This document shows positions 8,016-12,566 of a stretch of 13,202 nt of DNA, piece by piece; the first letter of the stretch is position 1; every line of letters begins with the position of its first letter. The notes beneath the pieces were generated by a model, which saw only the letters and a list, made by a program, of their open reading frames with translations, ran no database searches and was not told the DNA's origin. The DNA is from Methanobacterium sp. PtaU1.Bin097 (GTDB lineage: Archaea; Methanobacteriota; Methanobacteria; Methanobacteriales; Methanobacteriaceae), in contig MVQY01000010.1 in assembly GCA_002067325.1 (NCBI GenBank), positions 1 through 13,202 of the forward strand. Reading direction: 5' to 3'. The position numbers and the translations under genes were made by a program.

Positions 8016-8906
8016 TTATTGGGAAGTCAGCTGTTTAAGGCGATTTAATGCATCTATATCATTGGGGTTTTTCTTTAACAAATCTTTCAGCAGGCTCTGG
8101 GCTTTTTGTTTGTCATTACCCTTATTCCTATGGATATAGGCGGTTGCCAAATCCCGGATATAATACTGGTTTTGCGGGGCTAATTCATGGGCTTTATCCA
8201 GCCAGCCAACAGCTTTATCCCAGTTTTTATTAGTGATTTCAATCAAACCCAGCCGGTAATAAGAATCATCGTGTTTGGGATTGATTTCGATGACCTTAGT
8301 AAAATCTTTAACTGCTTGGCTGTTGTTATCCAGGGAAAGATAGCAAAGCCCTTTCTCATAATAGGAATTCCAGTCTGACGGGGTAATCGCAACGGCTTTC
8401 TCGTAATTAGGAATAGCTTTCTTCCATTGGCGCTGGGTGGAATAGACCCTGGCCATCCCGCTGAATCCCTGGCTGGCCTGGGGTGCGATTTCTGCCAGTT
8501 TTTCCCAGCATACCAAGGCATTGGAATAATCAGATTTATTGTAGTAACTCCATGCTAAAAGATTCCACAAATCTTGGTTTTTGGGTTCTATTTTTAAAAT
8601 CACAGAAAAAACACCAATGGCTTTATCAAATTGATTATTCTTCTGATAAGCCATACCTAAACTTTTATTATAATTTAAATCGTTAGGTTTTAACTCAATT
8701 GCTTTATTAAAATATGCAATTGCTTGATGATAATTCCCTTCTCGATAATATTGGTCTCCTTGCAGGAAATAGCTGTGTGGATCCTTGGACACCAGGTTCT
8801 TCAGGTAAGAAGGCCCCATAAAAATGGCAACGAGGAAACCTGTAAAAACGATTCCCCAGATGATGAACAGTTTGATATAGTCGGATTTTGGTTGATTCAT
8901 ATTCAT
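8016..8906 (-). CDS. Membrane-anchored tetratricopeptide-repeat protein
   Basis: A 296-residue protein with a short basic N-terminus, one membrane segment (about residues 11-30, IKLFIIWGIVFTGFLVAIFM) and about seven TPR units filling residues 43-290. The repeats are recognisable by their recurring G..Y....Y..A...F..AI...P pattern, for example YYREGNYHQAIAYFNKAIEL at about 53-72. With few positive charges after the helix, the repeats probably face outside, but this is inferred. TPR proteins serve as scaffolds; as first gene of the polysaccharide operon it could organise the flippase, polymerase or chain-length machinery. The first ATG (8906) lies 5 bases after AGG and a second ATG (8900) 11 bases after it; either could be used. 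It is less AT-rich than the next three genes. Confidence 0.85.
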   Translation of the reverse strand: MNMNQPKSDYIKLFIIWGIVFTGFLVAIFMGPSYLKNLVSKDPHSYFLQGDQYYREGNYHQAIAYFNKAIELKPNDLNYNKSLGMAYQKNNQFDKAIGVFSVILKIEPKNQDLWNLLAWSYYNKSDYSNALVCWEKLAEIAPQASQGFSGMARVYSTQRQWKKAIPNYEKAVAITPSDWNSYYEKGLCYLSLDNNSQAVKDFTKVIEINPKHDDSYYRLGLIEITNKNWDKAVGWLDKAHELAPQNQYYIRDLATAYIHRNKGNDKQKAQSLLKDLLKKNPNDIDALNRLKQLTSQ

Positions 8907-9043
8907 ATATACCTGAAATATTACTTTTCATATAAAAGAATACTGTTTTTTCCAATATTAATCAAATCTAAATAATTTTGCTGTAAAGCAAAGGATCTTT
9001 TTGCCTGGGTGTAATAAATTATTGTTATTATTACTCGTTTAAT

Positions 9044-9049
9044 ATTATA
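9044..9049 (-). promoter_or_regulatory. Possible -10 element for the polysaccharide operon
   Basis: The minus strand reads TATAAT here, upstream of the TPR gene, the first gene of the leftward operon. No -35 match exists at 16-18 bases, so the call rests on one hexamer in an A/T-rich region. Position and orientation fit the start of the operon. Confidence 0.33.
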
Positions 9050-9140
9050 CCTTCACTCTTGTGATTCCTTTCTAATTAATAGTTGACATTCCTTACTGTT
9101 TTTTTAATGCCAGACTCATTTTATTGAATAAATTTAGTAA

Positions 9141-9150
9141 AAGGAGGTGA
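9141..9150 (+). promoter_or_regulatory. Strong ribosome-binding site setting a TTG start
   Basis: AAGGAGGTGA is complementary to the 3' end of Bacillota 16S rRNA. It lies 8 bases before a TTG at 9156. This makes TTG 9156 the start of the parB-like remnant rather than the GTG at 9147, which lies inside the site itself. Confidence 0.8.
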
Positions 9151-9155
9151 TTCTT

Positions 9156-9428
9156 TTGAAAATTGAACTGGCATTAATCAGAGTACCGGTTGATGGATAT
9201 GCAAGATTCAGCGAGTTAAGAATGACTGAGTCCCTGGATATCTTGAAAGAAAGTATCAAGAATTTGGGGATGCTGGAACCAGTCCGGGTTAAGAAAATTC
9301 ATGGCAATCCCCCCTATTCTTATGAGTTGATTCTGTATCGCTACCGGCTTTGGAACCAAAATTCATCTCATGCTGTTGCCTTACCTGTTGTTCCTGAATC
9401 ATTTTGTGTCGAAACGGGGTTTTATTAG
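9156..9428 (+). pseudogene. ParB-like protein, N-terminal fragment of a decayed gene
   Basis: From the TTG at 9156 the frame encodes about 90 residues and ends at a TAG (9426-9428). Residues 1 to about 65 align with the N-terminal ParB domain of the intact neighbour at 10016: KIELALIRVPVD against KVNLNQIYVPDT, ESLDILKESIKNLGMLEPV against ESLKLSLQSAGMLEPV, and YSYELILYRYRL against YPYELLAGYRRY. After that the similarity collapses into a short unrelated tail. The GYRR motif of the CTP-binding pocket is replaced and the ENMER box is missing altogether. The other half of the gene continues in another frame from about 9404. The good ribosome-binding site means a truncated peptide could still be made, but it should lack ParB activity. 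Confidence 0.75.
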
Positions 9429-9817
9429 GGAAATCCGCTGAAGAAATCAGAGATATACTATCTCTTTCTGGCCTAGACCTTGATTTGAAAGGTAAAGTCT
9501 TATCCGGAGACCATAGCTTTTGTGAGGCATGGGCAATTCAAGCTGAGCGTAATATTAGCTCTCCTAAAAAGAAGAGATCTCAACCTCGGAAACAATTATA
9601 TTGCCAATTGCTTGATATCCAGCAGAAAGCCCCTTTCTTAACTAATATTCTCTCGGCTAAATTAGGTCTGCAAAGTAATGCCCAATCTAAAGTTAATCTT
9701 GCTCAACTTCAGGCTTCAACTCTCAGAAGGCTGATAAACGATACCCGGACTTTAATCGGGTATCTGAGCCAATGGCATTACAAATTTGAAAAAGCTTTAA
9801 AAAAACTTAGAGCTTGA
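9404..9817 (+). pseudogene. ParB-like protein, C-terminal fragment of the same decayed gene
   Basis: This frame, shifted relative to the preceding fragment and overlapping it by 25 bases, encodes up to 137 residues with no ribosome-binding site of its own. LLGKSAEEIRDILSLSGLDL and the following DLKGKVLSG...QAERN align with LLQKHPTDIHRFLQLTGLDE and DLKNQVKSG...QSERN (about residues 136-180) of the intact protein at 10016, that is, the helix-turn-helix region. The end is also loosely similar (LRRLINDTRTLIGYLSQ against LSELALNVSQYLAELAS), but the acidic tail of the intact protein is absent. About 75 residues of the intact protein (roughly 61-135) have no counterpart, so the break is an internal deletion with a frameshift, not a single sequencing slip. 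It ends 23 bases before a terminator. Confidence 0.7.
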
Positions 9818-9840
9818 ACGAATATGCTTATTTATTCATC

Positions 9841-9873
9841 CCGGGCTGTGAATTCACATGGCCCGGTTTTTTT
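9841..9873 (+). terminator. Rho-independent terminator after the parB-like remnant
   Basis: CCGGGC (9841-9846) pairs with GCCCGG (9861-9866). The inner TGTGAATTCACA is itself a palindrome and extends the stem with a small bulge. Seven T residues follow (9867-9873). This separates the remnant from the intact parB-like gene. Confidence 0.88.
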
Positions 9874-9909
9874 ATGCTGCTAATATCAATGTCTGTTATT
9901 GTGATTTTT

Positions 9910-9915
9910 TATAAT
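9910..9915 (+). promoter_or_regulatory. Possible -10 element for the intact parB-like gene
   Basis: TATAAT in an A/T-rich stretch, 100 bases before the ATG at 10016 and just upstream of the inverted repeat at 9920-9972. No recognisable -35 hexamer sits at 16-18 bases. If used, transcription would start at or inside the left arm of that repeat. Confidence 0.33.
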
Positions 9916-9919
9916 ACAA

Positions 9920-9972
9920 TGTCATTCTTTTCTATAAACTTACTGACACCCCTCTTTTCAACAAGAATGACA
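9920..9972. repeat. 10-bp perfect inverted repeat upstream of the parB-like gene
   Basis: TGTCATTCTT (9920-9929) is exactly complementary to AAGAATGACA (9963-9972), with 33 bases between. It lies between the terminator of the remnant and the ATG of the intact gene. The arms begin with TGTCA and end with TGACA, close to the half-site of the downstream palindromes. An operator role is inferred. Confidence 0.6.
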
Positions 9973-9977
9973 AAGTG

Positions 9978-9988
9978 TTGACTGTCAA
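9978..9988. repeat. Inverted repeat TTGAC-N1-GTCAA
   Basis: TTGACTGTCAA sits 27 bases before the ATG of the intact parB-like gene. It is the same half-site pair as in the downstream palindromes but with one base between halves instead of four. It may be a compressed or degenerate operator for autoregulation. Confidence 0.5.
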
Positions 9989-10015
9989 ACTTAATTAGAA
10001 GAAAGGCAGTCAGCC

Positions 10016-11017
10016 ATGAAAGTGAACCTGAATCAAATCTATGTTCCCGATACCCGCATCAGGAGAAATATGAACTCTTTAGAGTCGCTCAAACTCAGCC
10101 TGCAATCAGCAGGCATGCTGGAGCCGGTATTGGTTAAAGCTACTCCAGAAAATCTTTCTTATCCTTATGAACTCCTTGCCGGCTATCGGCGGTATAAGGC
10201 TGCCTCAGAGCTGGGCTGGGCCGAAATCCCGGTGATTCTGCATACACCAGAAAACACTCTCCAGGCTTTAGATATGGCCATCCATGAGAATATGGAACGC
10301 ATCAATTACAGCCCCCTGGAACTTTCAGAATTGGTATTACAGCGGAAAATTGCTTGGGAAACATTGCATGGGAAACTGGAGAATAATACCCTCTCTGAGG
10401 AGTTTTATAAGGAGACCGGTAGGCTGCTGCAGAAACACCCTACCGATATTCACCGGTTTCTGCAGCTTACTGGGCTGGATGAGGATCTAAAAAACCAAGT
10501 TAAATCAGGGGAACTCTATTATCGGGAGGCATTATCCCAACAGTCAGAACGGAATAACCTGGTTAAATCTAAGAGCTCTTCTTCTACTCGAAAGATGGCT
10601 TCGGTAAAAACCACTGCTTTTAATTTCCCCAAACCCAGCCCTTTTATGCTGGATATCGGGAAACTGCCAGAACCTCATCGGTCTATAGTCTTAAAGGTTA
10701 TCTCGATGCAGCCCCAGTTGGAAAAGATGACCACGGAAAATCAAATCAACCCTTCTTTTCTGGGGGATAATACCCTGCAGATTCTCTCTGAGCTTGCTCT
10801 GAATGTCTCCCAATACCTCGCTGAGTTGGCATCCCGGTTTCAGGAAGAGATGGTGAAGAGGACCGAGGCAGAAACAGAGAATGGGGAAGAAACCCCTGTT
10901 GATGAAGCTGGTTCAGAGAACGATGCCGTTAACCCTGAACCGGAGGATTCTGTTTCTGATAGGGATGCAACCCTTAAAAACGATAACCCTTTGACAGCTG
11001 TCAAAGGGCCTCCGTAA
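10016..11017 (+). CDS. ParB/Spo0J/Noc-family protein, orphan (no ParA)
   Basis: A 333-residue ParB-family protein. Residues about 1-92 form the N-terminal ParB domain with GMLEPVLVK (33-41), GYRRYKAASELGWAEIPVI (56-74; the place of the GERR CTP-contact motif, here GYRR) and HENMERINYSPLE (90-102; the ENxxR box). Residues about 103-180 fit the helix-turn-helix DNA-binding domain (KETGRLLQKHPTDIHRFLQLTGL). The C-terminal third is unlike standard ParB and ends in an acidic, probably disordered tail (about 280-333). Known ParB proteins are CTP-dependent clamps that load at short palindromes; this one may do so at the palindromes found here, but that is inferred. GAAAGG lies 9 bases before the ATG. 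There is no parA within the window. A decayed paralogue lies directly upstream. A plasmid or integrative-element origin is possible. Confidence 0.85.
   Translation: MKVNLNQIYVPDTRIRRNMNSLESLKLSLQSAGMLEPVLVKATPENLSYPYELLAGYRRYKAASELGWAEIPVILHTPENTLQALDMAIHENMERINYSPLELSELVLQRKIAWETLHGKLENNTLSEEFYKETGRLLQKHPTDIHRFLQLTGLDEDLKNQVKSGELYYREALSQQSERNNLVKSKSSSSTRKMASVKTTAFNFPKPSPFMLDIGKLPEPHRSIVLKVISMQPQLEKMTTENQINPSFLGDNTLQILSELALNVSQYLAELASRFQEEMVKRTEAETENGEETPVDEAGSENDAVNPEPEDSVSDRDATLKNDNPLTAVKGPP
10987..11008. repeat. 22-bp perfect palindrome (core TTTGACAGCTGTCAAA) in the end of the parB-like gene
   Basis: The left half CCCTTTGACAG (10987-10997) is exactly mirrored by CTGTCAAAGGG (10998-11008). 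The 16-bp core at 10990-11005 is identical to that at 11303-11318. It is coding, spelling the last residues NPLTAVKGPP in part. No T-run follows, so it is not a terminator. It fits a dimeric DNA-binding protein. Confidence 0.85.
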
Positions 11018-11184
11018 ATTTGAAAGGGTGGGTTCTTTTGCTTCTTTTTACCACGAACCCGCCTTCGCCTGCTCTCATGCTTCTGAGAGCAAGCAGATTT
11101 AATGGTTTTTTAAAGAATAGAGAACACGGACTTACCAAGATGGTTCTTTTGGATAGACTTGCCTGTAGTTTACAGGAGCTCCCT

Positions 11185-11238
11185 AACCAATCGATAAAAC
11201 ATGATTGGTTTATGAGAATTGAAAATCACTAATTCTCA
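11185..11238. repeat. Two adjacent 8-bp hairpins with 10-base loops
   Basis: AACCAATC (11185-11192) pairs with GATTGGTT (11203-11210), and only two bases later TGAGAATT (11213-11220) pairs with AATTCTCA (11231-11238). Both stems are perfect and both loops are 10 bases long, A-rich and begin with GA. The matched geometry suggests a common function or origin. Confidence 0.6.
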
Positions 11239-11298
11239 AGGGAAAAATGCAGGGGGATGACAGACTTTAGGTTGGTTCCCCTCCCTAGCTTCCCTACA

Positions 11299-11322
11299 GA
11301 GTTTTGACAGCTGTCAAAACTC
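11299..11322. repeat. 24-bp perfect palindrome (core TTTGACAGCTGTCAAA)
   Basis: GAGTTTTGACAG (11299-11310) is exactly mirrored by CTGTCAAAACTC (11311-11322). The 16-bp core at 11303-11318 is identical to the one at 10990-11005, while the outer bases differ (GAGT/ACTC against CCC/GGG) yet stay symmetrical. That points to selection for symmetry rather than simple duplication. Confidence 0.87.
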
Positions 11323-11348
11323 AAAAAGCTCCATCTTATGGAGATTAA

Positions 11349-11363
11349 TTGACTGGTTGTCAA
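11349..11363. repeat. Inverted repeat TTGAC-N5-GTCAA
   Basis: TTGACTGGTTGTCAA repeats the half-sites of the two perfect palindromes with five bases between halves instead of four. The right flank AAGGG also matches the first palindrome. It is likely a degenerate or variant copy of the site. Confidence 0.5.
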
Positions 11364-11467
11364 AGGGAACCATAAACAGGGCGTAGTGTCGGGGGCCATT
11401 ATACTTTTATATTGGGGACCGAAAATACTAAAAACACTGGCAGATAGAAGCAGGCGATATAAAGGGA

Positions 11468-11473
11468 TATAAT
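11468..11473 (+). promoter_or_regulatory. Possible -10 element upstream of the lysine exporter genes
   Basis: TATAAT in the context GGGATATAATATT, 75 bases before the first exporter gene. No -35 match is visible at standard spacing. If active, the transcript would begin at about 11480 and pass at once through the terminator-like hairpin 11486-11520. Confidence 0.35.
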
Positions 11474-11485
11474 ATTTATGGTTAT

Positions 11486-11520
11486 CAGGGAGAGAGCTTC
11501 TTTCTCTCCTGTTATTTTTT
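11486..11520 (+). terminator. Rho-independent terminator or attenuator before the lysine exporter genes
   Basis: CAGG (11486-11489) and AGAGAG (11491-11496) pair with TTCTCT and CCTG (11502-11511), with one bulged G (11490) and a 5-base loop. TTATTTTTT follows at 11512-11520. It lies only 23 bases before the ATG at 11543, downstream of a possible -10. It either ends transcripts from the parB-like locus or acts within the exporter leader. Confidence 0.75.
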
Positions 11521-11542
11521 ATCCGGAAGAATCAATGAATTC

Positions 11543-11845
11543 ATGACTTGGCAAGATATCCTGAATATCCTGATTTTGTTTCCTATTCTTGGCGCTGGAT
11601 TATGGATTGGGCATAAGGCAAACCCTGACGCAACCTGGGTGAAAGGTTCACGCTGGCTGGGGCTTATCGGGTTATTTGCTTTGATATTTGTTTTAGGGCT
11701 GAAAATAGGCAGCTCTCCCAAAGTCATGGGGAATCTGAAATCCATCGGGTTCAAGGGATTAACCTTTGCCTTACTGACAACTTTAGGCAGCGCGCTGGGT
11801 GGGTATGCCGTCATGCGAAGACTCCCCGGGAAGGGCCGGAAATGA
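11543..11845 (+). CDS. LysO-family lysine exporter, N-terminal subunit (split gene)
   Basis: A 100-residue membrane protein with three predicted helices (about 5-23, 36-55 and 70-92). It matches the N-terminal third of LysO/YbjE (Lys_export, formerly DUF340), notably LGLKIGSSPKVMGNLKSIGFKGL (about 51-73) and the glycine-rich helix LLTTLGSALGGY. E. coli LysO is one chain of about 300 residues that exports L-lysine and the analogue thialysine. Here the same length is divided between this gene and the next, a layout common in Clostridia. The stop overlaps the next ATG by 4 bases (ATGA), implying coupled translation and a two-part transporter. A modest GGAAGA lies 12 bases before the ATG. No lysine riboswitch was recognised upstream. 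Confidence 0.84.
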   Translation: MTWQDILNILILFPILGAGLWIGHKANPDATWVKGSRWLGLIGLFALIFVLGLKIGSSPKVMGNLKSIGFKGLTFALLTTLGSALGGYAVMRRLPGKGRK

Positions 11846-12459
11846 AAGATATCCTGATTACCCTGGAGATATTGGTTTGTATTGTCAGCGGTATTTTCCT
11901 GGGAGCGTCAGGCATGGTTTCAATTGAAGTAATCTCCCGCGCTGATTCTCTTGCCTGGTGGCTGTTGGAGTTGTTGATTTTTTTAGTCGGCATTGATTTG
12001 GGGATTAACCATATCTGGAAACGGTTAAAAACCGTTGGGTTTCAGATGCTGGCGTTACCGATAGCGGTGGTTATCGGTTCTTTTCTCGGGGGGATTATGG
12101 CGACTCTCCTGTTAAGGTTCCCTTTCATGAAAGGTATGTGCCTGACAGGGGGACTGGGCTGGTATTCCTTGACCTCGGTGTTGATGGATAAATGGATGGG
12201 GCCGGAAATGGGAGCTTTAGCTTTCCTCTCTAATGTTATCAGGGAAATGTTGACCATGCTTTGTTTCCCGTTATTGCATCGGCTGAAGTTAACTGTTCCC
12301 GGGATTGCCATGGGGGGGGCGACTACCATGGATTCTACTTTGATTCTGATTAACCGGGTGGGGGGAGCTGAGTACGCTTTTATCGCTTTTTTTCAGGGAT
12401 TAATTATCACGTTGATTGTTCCCTTTCTTGTTCCGTTCCTCGCCATGTTCTGTAAATAA
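11842..12459 (+). CDS. lysO: LysO-family lysine exporter, C-terminal subunit
   Basis: A 205-residue protein with about six membrane helices, matching the C-terminal two thirds of LysO. Family landmarks are FLVGIDLG (47-54), the glycine-rich GGLGWYSL (103-110), GALAFLSNVIREM (124-136) with its charged Arg-Glu pair inside a membrane region, PGIAMGGATTMDSTL (153-167), and FFQGLIITLIVPFLVPFL at the end. Together with the 100-residue partner it should form a lysine exporter in the cytoplasmic membrane. The start overlaps the partner's stop (ATGA), and AAGGG lies 6 bases upstream. Substrate is assigned by family only; some members of this family in anaerobes have not been tested. The gap to galT (12460-12566) holds only a weak 5-bp inverted repeat and no sure promoter. 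Confidence 0.88.
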   Translation: MKDILITLEILVCIVSGIFLGASGMVSIEVISRADSLAWWLLELLIFLVGIDLGINHIWKRLKTVGFQMLALPIAVVIGSFLGGIMATLLLRFPFMKGMCLTGGLGWYSLTSVLMDKWMGPEMGALAFLSNVIREMLTMLCFPLLHRLKLTVPGIAMGGATTMDSTLILINRVGGAEYAFIAFFQGLIITLIVPFLVPFLAMFCK

Positions 12460-12566
12460 AAAGTATTCCGGCAGGGAATGATTTCTTGCTGCTCCCAAAT
12501 ACGTTAAAATAATTGAATTACCAAACGGTTGAGACAATCCAAATGATTTAGGAAAGAGGTCGTATT

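Larger units (their letters stand above)
8907..9155. other. Divergent intergenic region between the polysaccharide operon and the parB-like locus
   Basis: No gene is seen in this A/T-rich stretch. It holds a possible -10 element for the leftward operon (9044-9049, complement), giving a leader of about 130 bases. A small inverted repeat TTTGCT-N4-AGCAAA lies in that leader at 8977-8992. For the rightward direction there is a perfect -35-like hexamer TTGACA at 9083-9088, but no good -10 at normal spacing, and then a strong ribosome-binding site at 9141-9150. TTGACA is also the half-site of the palindromes found further right, so it may be a remnant operator. Confidence 0.55.
11273..11372. repeat. 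Cloverleaf-like set of nested inverted repeats
   Basis: An outer perfect 8-bp stem, TGGTTCCC (11273-11280) with GGGAACCA (11365-11372), encloses three hairpins in a row. These are the palindrome 11299-11322 (10 pairs around AGCT if folded), CTCCAT/ATGGAG (11329-11334 with 11338-11343), and TTGAC/GTCAA (11349-11353 with 11359-11363). Either strand could fold this way as RNA or single-stranded DNA. Whether it does is not shown by sequence alone. Confidence 0.5.
11018..11485. other. Hairpin-rich non-coding region downstream of the parB-like gene
   Basis: No credible gene is seen over 468 bases. The stretch is dense in perfect inverted repeats. Candidate stems are 11025-11035/11055-11065 (11 pairs with two G-U), 11067-11077/11084-11094 (10 pairs and one mismatch), 11162-11167/11171-11176 (6), 11185-11192/11203-11210 (8) and 11213-11220/11231-11238 (8). 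After these comes a nested group at 11273-11372. A 70-codon open frame from TTG 11020 runs through the hairpins, lacks family resemblance and is judged spurious. The part 11373-11467 shows only a weak pair of related motifs, GGGGGCC (11391-11397) and GGGGACC (11414-11420). Confidence 0.6.

Noticed and set aside
8977..8992. Small hairpin TTTGCT-N4-AGCAAA as terminator
   Set aside because: The stem is only six pairs with three G/C pairs at most, and no proper T-run follows directly on either strand; it lies in a leader region rather than after a gene.
11022..11065. T-box-like AAAGGGTGG upstream of the exporter genes
   Set aside because: The rest of the T-box consensus (ACCGCG) is missing, it lies 5 bases after the parB-like stop with no room for a specifier stem, and it is 500 bases from the exporter ATG.
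11020..11232. Open frame of 70 codons from TTG 11020
   Set aside because: It runs straight through several perfect inverted repeats, has no ribosome-binding site (it starts 3 bases after a stop codon) and its product resembles no family I know.
11438..11452. Sigma-54-like TGGCAG...GC
   Set aside because: The GG and GC pairs are separated by nine bases rather than ten, and the TTGC part is not matched.
11373..11542. Lysine riboswitch before the LysO genes
   Set aside because: The stretch is too short and none of the conserved L-box helices or purine-rich core could be recognised.
11512..11814. Antisense frames opposite the LysO genes and galT (11512-11814, 11811-11993, 12042-12329, 12504-12902)
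   Set aside because: They are shadows of well-supported plus-strand genes and show no family features.
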